Source: a virus. Taken from it: a stretch of 33,199 bases of DNA. The notes beneath the pieces were generated by a model. It was not told the DNA's origin, did no database searches, and saw only the letters and a program-made list of their open reading frames with translations. Position numbers and translations under genes: made by a program. This document shows, one piece after another, positions 18,181 to 26,119 of this stretch; the stretch's first letter is position 1; every line of letters starts with the position of its first letter. The stretch is from positions 1 through 33,199 of IMG/VR virus record IMGVR_UViG_3300013014_000084; one strand, written 5' to 3'.

Positions 18181-19191
18181 TCAAAAACTAAACATACCTC
18201 TTACTCCAGTTGATTTTTTAGAACGTTTTTCAACCTCAACAGGCTTTTCTACTATACGTTCAACTATTTTTTCAACCTCAACAGGCTTTTCTACTATACG
18301 CTCAACTATTTTTTCAACCTCAACAGGCTTTTCTACTATACGTTCAACTGTTGAATGTGTTGGTTTATCGTTGTACTCATCTGTGAATTTTTCTTGTTTT
18401 TTGTCATCTTCTGAATAAATTTTATTTGTACTTATATTATACGCCAATAATAATACGACAGCGAGTGGATCAAATACAGTAATAAGCACTACAATAAACC
18501 ATTTTACTACATTTTGAATCGTTGTATTAAATTGATCAGCAACAAATTTAAACGTTATAATATCTTTCTTCTGACTATTATCTACTTTTAACTTGAAAAT
18601 ATCATCATCCACAGATGTTGATTTAACACTATAGGTTTTGATTTTATCATTTTCGTTTTCTAACTGTTTATTGAGATCTGTAATTTGATCGTTAATTTGA
18701 TTTTGGATATTTTGTAGTTGGATTGGATTACGAGCAATTAATACATTTGTAAGTACTCCGTTCAATCTACTTTCTTGACTACTTCTCAGCGCATACAGTT
18801 TTTCTATAGATTTTTTTGTAGACTCAATTTTATCAATCTCTTCTTTTTTCTGAGATTCCAGTGTTGAAATTTTATTTAATGCCAATTCAGTTTCCAAAGA
18901 TGATTTTTGAAAAGCGGCTGTCAAAAATCCAAATACACCCAATGATGTTATAGCCATCAATGCGAATACGGCAGTTATCATATAGATTCTCATTAGAATA
19001 TTAGCATAGTTCCAATATCTAAATAGCCAAGATGTTGTTACCAATTTGCCCAGTTCTAAAGCGGATGCCATTATCATAACAGCAATCGTTGCGCCTGAAA
19101 ATAATAATCCTATACCATATACGCTAAAATAAGCAGCACATCCAGCGATTAAAAGTGATGTAAATATTACCAAATGTTTAAACTGTATCAT
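18181..19191 (-). CDS. Multi-pass membrane protein with coiled coil and VEKP repeats, 336 aa
   Basis: Three N-terminal membrane helices (about 5-25, 27-48, 66-92) are followed by a coiled coil at ~97-190 (LESQKKEEIDKIESTKKSIE...). A fourth membrane helix (~228-252, WFIVVLITVFDPLAVVLLLA) precedes a charged tail with three 14-residue repeats (IVERIVEKPVEVEK) at ~282-322. The C-terminus is basic. I recognise this layout from T4-like marine phages, where it is a predicted membrane protein of unknown role. It could anchor a phage complex at the inner membrane. It starts 3 nt after a TATTTATA box and follows the Hsp20 terminator. Confidence 0.8.
   Translation of the reverse strand: MIQFKHLVIFTSLLIAGCAAYFSVYGIGLLFSGATIAVMIMASALELGKLVTTSWLFRYWNYANILMRIYMITAVFALMAITSLGVFGFLTAAFQKSSLETELALNKISTLESQKKEEIDKIESTKKSIEKLYALRSSQESRLNGVLTNVLIARNPIQLQNIQNQINDQITDLNKQLENENDKIKTYSVKSTSVDDDIFKLKVDNSQKKDIITFKFVADQFNTTIQNVVKWFIVVLITVFDPLAVVLLLAYNISTNKIYSEDDKKQEKFTDEYNDKPTHSTVERIVEKPVEVEKIVERIVEKPVEVEKIVERIVEKPVEVEKRSKKSTGVRGMFSF
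18226..18348 (-). repeat. 42-bp tandem repeat, three copies
   Basis: Three near-identical 42-bp units encode IVERIVEKPVEVEK, with only single-base differences between copies. The array lies inside the membrane-protein gene. Confidence 0.9.
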
Positions 19192-19194
19192 ATC

Positions 19195-19202
19195 TATAAA
19201 TA
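19195..19202 (-). promoter_or_regulatory. TATTTATA box before the membrane protein
   Basis: Coding-strand TATTTATA lies 3 nt before the ATG at 19191, directly downstream of the terminator that ends the Hsp20 unit. Confidence 0.4.
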
Positions 19203-19212
19203 TCTACAAAAT

Positions 19213-19244
19213 AAAAACCCCATCCAATTAAATGAACGGGATTT
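19213..19244 (-). terminator. Probable terminator after the Hsp20 gene
   Basis: On the minus strand AAATCCC pairs with GGGGTTT (one G-U) over a long loop, followed by TTTTATTTT. The stem is weaker than the other terminators here. Confidence 0.5.
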
Positions 19245-19273
19245 AATATAACCTTGATTGAATATTACGAATA

Positions 19274-19756
19274 TTACTCAATCTTTATTTTTTTGGTTTC
19301 TGGAATTGTAGGTTTGATCTTTGACAATGTAACCTTTAACAACCCATTTTCAAATTTTGCAGATGGATTTTTTCGATCAATTTGATCGCCTAATGTAAAA
19401 CTTCGTTTGAAATTGCTATGTTTTAATTCTCTACGAATATACTTTCCTGTAAATTCCCTATCATCAATCTTTTTAATCTTTTGACCACTGATAGTAAGAA
19501 CGTTTTCTTGTACATCGACAGAAACATCTTCTTTAGAGAGACCAGGAATCTCCGCTAGAATTTCTACGCGGTCATTGTAATCAACAACATCTACACGGGG
19601 ATAACTTTGTTTTTCAAAAAAACCAACACCCAACTCTTTATTTAGTTCTGGAAAATGTGCCGCGAATACTTCATCGAATACACGGTCAAATGGCGTTAAA
19701 AACTCATCACGATCAACGTGACGTAATGCAAACGGACTATATTTAATTACTGACAT
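19274..19756 (-). CDS. hsp20: Hsp20 / alpha-crystallin small heat-shock protein, 160 aa
   Basis: The alpha-crystallin domain spans about residues 53-146 (YPRVDVVDYNDRVEILAEIPGLSKEDVSV, then LTISGQK, then FENGLLKVTLSK). It carries the A-x-x-x-N-G-L-type motif as KFENGLL and the C-terminal I-x-I oligomer motif (I157, I159). Small heat-shock proteins hold unfolding proteins and are common in T4-like marine phages, probably helping capsid or tail assembly. The start has a real ribosome site (AAAGAAAGGTAAATATATG), unlike most structural genes here. It is followed by a probable terminator and preceded by a 130-bp non-coding region, so it looks separately regulated. Confidence 0.93.
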   Translation of the reverse strand: MSVIKYSPFALRHVDRDEFLTPFDRVFDEVFAAHFPELNKELGVGFFEKQSYPRVDVVDYNDRVEILAEIPGLSKEDVSVDVQENVLTISGQKIKKIDDREFTGKYIRRELKHSNFKRSFTLGDQIDRKNPSAKFENGLLKVTLSKIKPTIPETKKIKIE

Positions 19757-19885
19757 ATATTTACCTTTCTTTTAATAATTCAATTGAACTTATTAACCTA
19801 ATAGCCTCACTCGAGCACTATAGTGAATAACACATTGTGTCGTTCAAGAATATATATAACGCAAATTGAGAAAAATTTCAATATT
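19757..19885 (-). promoter_or_regulatory. Upstream regulatory region of the Hsp20 gene
   Basis: This stretch lies between the fibre-gene stop and the Hsp20 ATG. On the minus strand TTGAAC and TATAGT occur 19 bp apart, a possible but loosely spaced sigma70 promoter. Two palindromes, CACTATAGTG (19816-19825) and ACACATTGTGT (19830-19840), lie beside them and could be operators. AGAAAGG is the ribosome site. Confidence 0.4.
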
Positions 19886-21172
19886 TTAATAGTAACCAAC
19901 TACATAACCCGACATCTTTGCTATACCCGACAAACCGGCTGTAGCATTTACATAAAAATTCAAAGTACCACTATTAGTGCTAGATGTAGGTTTTCCCTCA
20001 ATAGTAAAATGATTCCGGGAGGCATATGTATTGGTAGCTTCATTGCCCTGACCGGAGTAATTGTCCCATCCCCAACTTGAATAAACGTCATTTGTAATTA
20101 ACGTAGCGTTAATTTTTAGTCCGTATAAATAAATGTATTCGGACTCTTTAACCCCAAGGCTACCTTCAATTTTGAACCATTTTATTGTTTTGCCAGCTGG
20201 CACTGTTAGTTGGCCTATTATATAATCAGCTGCTGGTGCCGAAGGCGTGCCTGGCGAGGTTGAAGAATTTATTAAAGCGTTACTAAATATTAAGCCGCCA
20301 GCGCCGTCCGTATAGCTCGCACTTTTTGCTTGATTTGCAAAACTACTGCTTACAGCATAACTTGCGGTGCCATTGAATGATACTTTTTTACCTGTGCCTT
20401 TAAAATTAGTAATATTATCGATTCCTCTAAATGATCCGGTAATTAAAGATCCGTTGGATCCTATTACTTTCCCATAATGACTCCCACTAAAACTGCCTGT
20501 AGCTTTGGTATTTTTGCTTATTAAACTACCGTAGTGACTTCCACTAAAACTGCCACTAGCTTTAGTATTTTTGCTTAGTAAACTGCCGTAGTGACTTCCG
20601 CTAAAACTACCACTGGCAATCGTATTTGTACTCACAACTGAACCTCTAAAACTGCCTGTGGCTTTGGTATTTTTGCTTAGTAAACTGCCATAATGACTTC
20701 CGCTAAAGCTACCACTAGCCACAGTATTTTTGCTTAGTAAACTGCCGTAGTGACTTCCGCTAAAACTGCCTGTAGCTTTGGTATTTTTGCTTATTAAACT
20801 ACCGTAGTGACTTCCGCTAAAGCTACCACTAGCTTTGGTATTTTTACTTAATATCCGTCCCCAATAACTACCACTAAAACTGCCACTAGCTACGGTATTT
20901 TTGCTTATAACTTTACCCCAATAACTACCACTAAAACTGCCCGATGATATTCCTTTAAAACTTCCTTTAAAACTTCCTGTAAAACTTCCAGAATATGATC
21001 CTGTTAATCTGCCTAATGATGATTTTAAATCATTAATGGTACTACGTCTTGACCAAAGTGAAGAACCTGATTGAACCGTCAACAATAAATCATCGCCATC
21101 CAAATTTGAATATCTAACTAGTTGGCTTACTTTAATCGGAGTTACACTGACGTTATTACATGGTAAAGGCAT
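19886..21172 (-). CDS. Fibre/adhesin protein with 19-aa GSFSGS repeats, 428 aa
   Basis: Residues 1-55 share the N-terminal layout of two other fibre genes here (a short P-C-N start, I-x-x-SQL, then D-D-LLL, then a 'TINDLK'-type end), probably the virion-attachment domain. Residues 78-240 are nine units based on GSFSGSHYGSLLSKNTKA (19 aa, one unit of 15). The C-terminal ~150 residues (AADYIIGQLTVPAGKTIKWF... to GYVVGYY) form a globular beta domain, the likely receptor-binding tip. Beta-repeat shafts of this kind form extended fibres. It sits downstream of the protease gene. Host receptor unknown. Confidence 0.8.
   Translation of the reverse strand: MPLPCNNVSVTPIKVSQLVRYSNLDGDDLLLTVQSGSSLWSRRSTINDLKSSLGRLTGSYSGSFTGSFKGSFKGISSGSFSGSYWGKVISKNTVASGSFSGSYWGRILSKNTKASGSFSGSHYGSLISKNTKATGSFSGSHYGSLLSKNTVASGSFSGSHYGSLLSKNTKATGSFRGSVVSTNTIASGSFSGSHYGSLLSKNTKASGSFSGSHYGSLISKNTKATGSFSGSHYGKVIGSNGSLITGSFRGIDNITNFKGTGKKVSFNGTASYAVSSSFANQAKSASYTDGAGGLIFSNALINSSTSPGTPSAPAADYIIGQLTVPAGKTIKWFKIEGSLGVKESEYIYLYGLKINATLITNDVYSSWGWDNYSGQGNEATNTYASRNHFTIEGKPTSSTNSGTLNFYVNATAGLSGIAKMSGYVVGYY
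20453..20941 (-). repeat. 57-bp tandem repeat array in the fibre gene
   Basis: Eight units of 57 bp and one of 45 bp (residues 173-187) encode GSF(S)GS(H/Y)(Y/W)G...SKNT(K/V)A. Copies differ mostly at synonymous positions and at the Y-W/H-Y pair, a pattern of repeat gain and loss within a gene. Confidence 0.9.
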
Positions 21173-21177
21173 ATATT

Positions 21178-21185
21178 AATAAATA
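21178..21185 (-). promoter_or_regulatory. TATTTATT box before the GSF fibre gene
   Basis: Coding-strand TATTTATT lies 5 nt before the ATG at 21172, inside a 48-bp gap after the protease stop. It is a one-base variant of the TATTTATA box. Confidence 0.35.
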
Positions 21186-21220
21186 TTTGAATTTGATAAA
21201 TATAGATAAAATCTTATTTT

Positions 21221-23074
21221 TTATAAATAAGTTGAATCGGTTTTAATTTTTAAATCAAAATTTTTGATTGCAAAATTTTCAACGACATTATAATATCTAC
21301 TGTAAAGAACATTTTGATTGCCGCCACATAAAGCGTATTCTGAATCTTCTCCTGGGCCATACGGATAATAAGAGTTCCATGCGTTAGATGAAATATACAT
21401 TTGATTATTAATTGATGATGAAATTACATATTTTCGTAATTTATCAGGTGTAAATGTTGGAAATTTTTGAAGAATCATAGCACCGAATCCACATACTTGT
21501 GGAGATGCAAATGATGTTCCGTCTAGTCTAGCACATTTCCAATTATCATCTCCGAAATATTTAGATACATTGTATTCTGCAAATTCATTAATAGTACTCG
21601 TCGCTGTAACTATAAAAGTTCCAGCCGCATATAAATCTACTCCTGGTCCTACCTGCGTATAATCTGACTTCACTCTATATTTTCGTGTGTTTGTGACTCC
21701 TACAATCGGGTATGAATACTCACGTGGGTGATCTAAAGCGCCAACTATAAAAGCTTTTCTAGAATAAGGCGATCCTCCTCTATGGTAATATAATTTTTCA
21801 TTATAATATGAGTTAGAAATGTAATTATTATAATCCAATCCACCGTTTATATCTATCTTAAGATTATCATTACCTGCAGCAATACAAACGTGTACGCCTG
21901 TATTAATACAATCTTCTAAATCGGCATTAGTTTGAGAAACTATAACAGGTATATACACATTTCCTAGAGAAAATCCATCTTTTGAAGTACCTCCTAACCA
22001 AATTCCACGTATACCTATTCTTGATAAATATGTTTCAAATCTTTGACTGGCTATAGGTTCATCGTTTTGAAAATCATAACATCGTTCTCCTCCATATACG
22101 ATATTTGGAGAGTATGTATTTGGAATTATCCAACTACTCCCGGTATAACTGCCTGTTAAAATATATGGATAAAACCGCCATTTAGATGTTATAAAGCCAG
22201 ACATAAATCCCGCCGACTGCACACTTCCCCAACTACTATTAACAATAGTTGGATTTTTAACTCCGGTTCTAGTATTAATAGGTTTATTTTGGTGAAAAGC
22301 TTTAATTAGTGGATATACGTCTTGTGTAGGAACGCCTCTAGTTGGATCACTTGTTCCTTTTAAACTATCTAATTTTATTGAATAAATATTAGCTCTTTTA
22401 GCCCATCCATACGTTTTCCCCGACGTAATCGCTGCGCATGATGTACCATGTCCATAATAGTCAACCACATTATTTATGTTTGCGTATGGAGCAGGAATTC
22501 CAGCATTAGTATACCAATCGAAGTCTATAACTCTAGAGTTTCCGTTTGAATCTAAAAATTCAGGATGATTTTTTTCTATTCCACTGTCTGTTATAATTAT
22601 ATCTACATTGGCCCCATCTAAAACGTATGTATAAGAACTTGATGTAAAGACATTTACATCGTAATATGGAGTCCCGTTATCATACGCTGTCCCTCTGTAA
22701 AATGAGCTAGAATAACGTGTTGCGTCAATTAAACCTAAATTTATACTTGAAGTAAATTCACCATATGAAGGATCATTAAAATTTCCTGTTTGTATTGCTC
22801 TATGTTTTATCTCATAACTCTCATATGTTTCATATGATAAAACATCTAAAACTCTAAAATCTTTTTTTAATTCTACAACTTCCTCATCGGTTAAATAATA
22901 ATCAGTGTTTCTTAATGATAATGGTCTTTCATCTGCAATAGTAACGATTCTAATAGGAACACAACTGCATGATGTAACAAGATGATGATGTATATTACAA
23001 TCTGAAACCATCTCATCATAAAAGTGATCGTAGTTTACATCGTCTTTTAATGTAACTGTGTATTTTTTATGCAT
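21221..23074 (-). CDS. Subtilisin-like serine protease (S8 family) in the adhesin cluster, 617 aa
   Basis: All catalytic features are present: Asp163 in IITDSGIEKNHPEF, His209 in YYGHGTSCAA, oxyanion Asn402 in IAAGNDN and Ser521 in LDGTSFASPQV. Residues 1-~100 look like an I9-type prodomain or an N-terminal attachment part; no signal peptide is visible. The ~150-residue insert between His and Asn and the long stretch (TSKWRFYPYILTGSYTGS...) fit an extended subtilase. It sits between two fibre genes with tight spacing (8 nt before, 48 nt after). It could process the fibres during assembly or act in the virion to cut host surface proteins. Those two roles are inference. Confidence 0.9.
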   Translation of the reverse strand: MHKKYTVTLKDDVNYDHFYDEMVSDCNIHHHLVTSCSCVPIRIVTIADERPLSLRNTDYYLTDEEVVELKKDFRVLDVLSYETYESYEIKHRAIQTGNFNDPSYGEFTSSINLGLIDATRYSSSFYRGTAYDNGTPYYDVNVFTSSSYTYVLDGANVDIIITDSGIEKNHPEFLDSNGNSRVIDFDWYTNAGIPAPYANINNVVDYYGHGTSCAAITSGKTYGWAKRANIYSIKLDSLKGTSDPTRGVPTQDVYPLIKAFHQNKPINTRTGVKNPTIVNSSWGSVQSAGFMSGFITSKWRFYPYILTGSYTGSSWIIPNTYSPNIVYGGERCYDFQNDEPIASQRFETYLSRIGIRGIWLGGTSKDGFSLGNVYIPVIVSQTNADLEDCINTGVHVCIAAGNDNLKIDINGGLDYNNYISNSYYNEKLYYHRGGSPYSRKAFIVGALDHPREYSYPIVGVTNTRKYRVKSDYTQVGPGVDLYAAGTFIVTATSTINEFAEYNVSKYFGDDNWKCARLDGTSFASPQVCGFGAMILQKFPTFTPDKLRKYVISSSINNQMYISSNAWNSYYPYGPGEDSEYALCGGNQNVLYSRYYNVVENFAIKNFDLKIKTDSTYL

Positions 23075-23082
23075 ATATTATC

Positions 23083-24174
23083 TTAACCCAAAACAACCCA
23101 TGTTGATCCATTATAACCTTGGAACTGGATATCAGTCGTATTGAATATCATATCGCCTACAGTAGGACTCACAAAACTGTTTCGCTGTATAGTTGTAAAT
23201 GAAGCAATTCTAAATGGACTTTGAGTTACTATAACTGTCCCATTTCCAAGAGATGCTGCTTGAAATCTAATATCTGTTGCGGAAGTTATTTGCGGTATAC
23301 CTGCTCCTTGTATACTAAGTGCGCTAGCGCTTACTGGCCCATCAACGTACAAAGAACCACTTCTATATCTTAATTTAGATGTACCGCCAAAAGAGTTTAG
23401 AGTTTTATATAATTGTATACTTCCACTAATGCCACTAGGTTTTGCGCCTCCATTCAGTGCATAACTAGCAGTAACAGCACGACTACCATATGAAGCTGTT
23501 AAAGCTCGTGCCGCATATGATGATGTACCGAAAAAATATGCAGACGATACGCCTCCGTTTGAAGTTGGAGTAGTAGTACCACTTTCTAATACTTTTGTTG
23601 TTGTGGCATTATAAACGTCTCCGGTTAAATTACCGGTTATATTACCACTGAATCCAGTTGTAGCCGTTATAGTTGTACCAGTTATAGTTGTAGCAGATGT
23701 ATTTCCTATAATAGTACCATCTATATTTCCCCCATTAACATCGATACTACTAAATGTGCTTGTTCCGGTAGATGTTATATTGCCTGTTACATTACCTGTC
23801 ACATTGCCTGTCACTGTTCCATTAACGGATCCAGTGACATTGCCAACCACGTTGCCAACCACGTTGCCTGTTAAATTTCCCGAAAAACCAGAGGTTGCAA
23901 TAATCGTATTACCCGTCAGTGTATTTCTAACTGAAACTGTATAAAAATTAGACGATTTGAAATCTGGATTGTAGAAACTGCCTGTATATGAAGCGTTTAC
24001 CGATCCAATGTACGTTATTAAGTTTCCAAATGTAGCTTTCTTGGAATAATACACATTATTAATACTGTCATATTGGGAAATAACCAATAGATCATTTGAA
24101 CTTATATTCGAAGAAGCCAATTGGCTTATTCTCAAAGTTTTTACATTTAAACTGTTACAAGGACTGATTGCCAT
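23083..24174 (-). CDS. Fibre protein with TGNVTGN repeats, 363 aa
   Basis: The N-terminus (PCNSLNVKTLRISQL, SNDLLVISQ, then ATFGNL) parallels the two other fibre genes here. It is followed by the block SFYNPDFKSSNFYTV shared with the 518-aa paralogue, then a beta-helix-like shaft of GNV(T/V)GN repeats and TSTGTSTFSSIDVNGG. The YFGTSSYAARALTASY part, built from ALTASYA-type units, is typical of phage fibres. The C-terminal ~85 residues (IRFQAASLGNGTVIVTQSPF... to NGSTWVVLG) look like a trimer-tip domain of tail fibres. It ends 8 nt before the protease gene. Confidence 0.78.
   Translation of the reverse strand: MAISPCNSLNVKTLRISQLASSNISSNDLLVISQYDSINNVYYSKKATFGNLITYIGSVNASYTGSFYNPDFKSSNFYTVSVRNTLTGNTIIATSGFSGNLTGNVVGNVVGNVTGSVNGTVTGNVTGNVTGNITSTGTSTFSSIDVNGGNIDGTIIGNTSATTITGTTITATTGFSGNITGNLTGDVYNATTTKVLESGTTTPTSNGGVSSAYFFGTSSYAARALTASYGSRAVTASYALNGGAKPSGISGSIQLYKTLNSFGGTSKLRYRSGSLYVDGPVSASALSIQGAGIPQITSATDIRFQAASLGNGTVIVTQSPFRIASFTTIQRNSFVSPTVGDMIFNTTDIQFQGYNGSTWVVLG
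23641..23820 (-). repeat. 180-bp duplicated segment, copy 1
   Basis: It aligns without gaps to 25387-25566 with about a dozen differences by eye. It encodes the GNITSTGTSTFSSIDVNGG...TTITATTGFSGN shaft shared by two fibre genes, a sign of recent duplication or recombination between them. Confidence 0.8.
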
Positions 24175-24209
24175 ATATTATAAGTATATATATTCTTGGT
24201 ATTTTCTTT

Positions 24210-24217
24210 TATAAATA
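24210..24217 (-). promoter_or_regulatory. TATTTATA in the gap after the 107-aa gene
   Basis: TATTTATA directly follows the stop codon of the 107-aa gene and lies 35 nt before the ATG at 24174, so its spacing differs from the other boxes. Confidence 0.25.
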
Positions 24218-24541
24218 TTAACAATTAGTGCCGGTATTAGTTGGTATGGTTCTTGGATTTGTACCGGATACAGGATCCCCACTATTTACAAGTGTTAGAG
24301 ATGTTGCATCCGATGGTAAACAAGATGTAATTGTAAGAGTGATACCACTCGGACATCCATCTGAAGTACTAGTAAAAATAGCAGATCCATTTCCTGCTGA
24401 CACGGATGTATAACTATATTCTACTTCAGCGCCTCCGTTTGCACATACGGATGCGTTTGACGTGGTTGTACCTGAAAAAGTTTTATACGTTACACCAGGA
24501 ACATAATCGGTATTTCTCCAAAAAGAAAACGGAAAGTTCAT
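24218..24541 (-). CDS. Small Thr/Ser/Cys-rich virion protein, 107 aa
   Basis: The family is not recognised. It has an aromatic N-terminus (MNFPFSFWRNTDYVPGVTY), then a Thr/Ser/Gly-rich all-beta body with four Cys (near 33, 64, 74 and 107). It lies between two fibre genes. It may be a small decorating or tip protein. Start context AAAATATATG lacks a Shine-Dalgarno. Confidence 0.65.
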   Translation of the reverse strand: MNFPFSFWRNTDYVPGVTYKTFSGTTTSNASVCANGGAEVEYSYTSVSAGNGSAIFTSTSDGCPSGITLTITSCLPSDATSLTLVNSGDPVSGTNPRTIPTNTGTNC

Positions 24542-24546
24542 ATATT

Positions 24547-26103
24547 TTATTGAAAATTATTAACTGCACTACCAAATATTTTATCATTAATATTTACAAA
24601 TGTTATAATATCTTTCTTTTGGTCTCCTTGAGTAATAGATGCGCTTAATCCGTTTTTCCAATAAACTTTTGTAGACGATGTGGCTCCCCCATCCAAACTA
24701 CCAGACCACTTTAAAACTTTATAATTACCACTATTTTGTACAAATACTGAGGTTGTTTGTCCTTTCATCAAAGACATTGTACAATATGCACTAGAACTTA
24801 ATTTTAAGAAAACCGATGAATATTTATGTCCACTTATAGTTTTATATTGAGTAGCTCCTATGCCTGTAGGTACCGTTACTGTTTGTGAATATCCTTTAAA
24901 AGAACTAGTAATACCGCCGGTTGTCTCGCCAACTGTTATTGAATTAGCTGTTAATCTATCATTTACAATCAGAGGCACACTAAAGTTCCAAGCTCCACCA
25001 TTGTAATTAAAATTATTTAAATTCTTCAATGTTCTTGCGCCATCCCACACAGCAATATAGTCGAGAACTCCTTGATTACTAGCTGTAATTGGATTTGTCC
25101 ATCCTACATCATAATTAGTATTAGTATTTTTAGCTAATATTTGATATTGATTACCTCCTATTGGCACACCATTTATTGCTGATCCACCAGCAGATGCATA
25201 TGCTGCAGTTAAAGCTTGAGTAGCATATGACGATGTACCATAAAAGAACGCATTTGGATATCCACCATTTGCTGTAGCAGCGCCACTGCCATTTTCTAAT
25301 ATTTTATTAGAGCTAGCGTTATATACATCACCGGTTAAATTACCGGTTACATTACCGGTTACATTGCCGGTTACATTACCGGTTACATTACCACTGAATC
25401 CAGTTGTAGCCGTTATAGTTGTGCCAGTTATAGTTGTAGCAGATGCAGCTCCTATAATAGTGCCATCTATAGCCCCTCCATTAACATCTATACTACTAAA
25501 TGTGCTTGTTCCGGTAGATGTTATATTGCCTGTTACATTACCTGTCACATTGCCTGTCACTGTTCCAGTAACATTGCCAGTAAAACCAGTAGTAGCAGTT
25601 ATGGTTGTTCCGACTATAGTTGTACCAGCTATAGTTGTAGGAGTTGTAAGTCCTATGCTTGTACCGTTTATAGTACCACCTTCTATTTTTACTTGAAGTA
25701 AATTAGCTTTAGACGCGGTTAACTGTTGTTGAACATACACGTTTGTAAATTTACTAGAATTTGTATCATATACACTGCCTGTTAAATTACCAACAAACTT
25801 TGTATTTGTAGTGATCGATCCTACAACAGTTAAATTATCTCTAACATTAACGGTATAGAAATTAGATGATTTAAAATCCGGATTATAAAAACTACCTGTG
25901 AATTTATTATTTGTACCAGTGAAATTTACAGTTGCATTAAATGGACTAAAATTAGTTGAGCTAAGTATAGATCCGCTTAATGTGGCATAGTTTATTCTTT
26001 TAGTAATTCCACTCGACTGCAAAAGAAATTCATCTTGCCCTACTATAGTTGAAGTTATAGGCAACGATGAAATTAATCTTCCATTATTAGATAAGACTGG
26101 CAT
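24547..26103 (-). CDS. Fibre protein with TGNVTGN repeats, 518 aa
   Basis: The N-terminus (SLPITSTIVGQDEFLLQSSG, then INYATLSGSI) is a more distant relative of the attachment region of the other two fibres. It is followed by SFYNPDFKSSNFYTVNV, a tandem TTIxGTTITATTGF/TGNVTGN shaft partly duplicated from the 363-aa gene, and FYGTSSYATQALTAAYAS. The distinct C-terminal ~200 residues (VPLIVNDRLTANSITVGETTGG... to ASITQGDQKKDIITFVNIND) are probably the tip. It is the first gene of the adhesin group and follows PhoH by 16 nt. The two shaft genes probably arose by duplication with divergence of the tips. Confidence 0.78.
   Translation of the reverse strand: MPVLSNNGRLISSLPITSTIVGQDEFLLQSSGITKRINYATLSGSILSSTNFSPFNATVNFTGTNNKFTGSFYNPDFKSSNFYTVNVRDNLTVVGSITTNTKFVGNLTGSVYDTNSSKFTNVYVQQQLTASKANLLQVKIEGGTINGTSIGLTTPTTIAGTTIVGTTITATTGFTGNVTGTVTGNVTGNVTGNITSTGTSTFSSIDVNGGAIDGTIIGAASATTITGTTITATTGFSGNVTGNVTGNVTGNVTGNLTGDVYNASSNKILENGSGAATANGGYPNAFFYGTSSYATQALTAAYASAGGSAINGVPIGGNQYQILAKNTNTNYDVGWTNPITASNQGVLDYIAVWDGARTLKNLNNFNYNGGAWNFSVPLIVNDRLTANSITVGETTGGITSSFKGYSQTVTVPTGIGATQYKTISGHKYSSVFLKLSSSAYCTMSLMKGQTTSVFVQNSGNYKVLKWSGSLDGGATSSTKVYWKNGLSASITQGDQKKDIITFVNINDKIFGSAVNNFQ
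25387..25566 (-). repeat. 180-bp duplicated segment, copy 2
   Basis: This is the partner of 23641-23820 with the same length and no gap. Flanking shaft repeats are expanded here (ACCGGTTACATT units from about 25330 to 25390). Confidence 0.8.
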
Positions 26104-26119
26104 AATATAATATATATAA

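Noticed and set aside
18540-24625. Shared KKDIITF and an ~18-nt match between the membrane protein and the 518-aa fibre
   Set aside because: The match is short, the surrounding sequence differs, and no domain is shared; chance in AT-rich DNA is enough.
25330-25390. ACCGGTTACATT short repeats as a CRISPR array
   Set aside because: The repeats are contiguous, in frame, and have no spacers; they encode TGNV units.
25364-25696. Plus-strand frame with VTLPVTLP repeats in the fibre region
   Set aside because: It is the mirror of the TGNVTGN repeats in the sense fibre gene.
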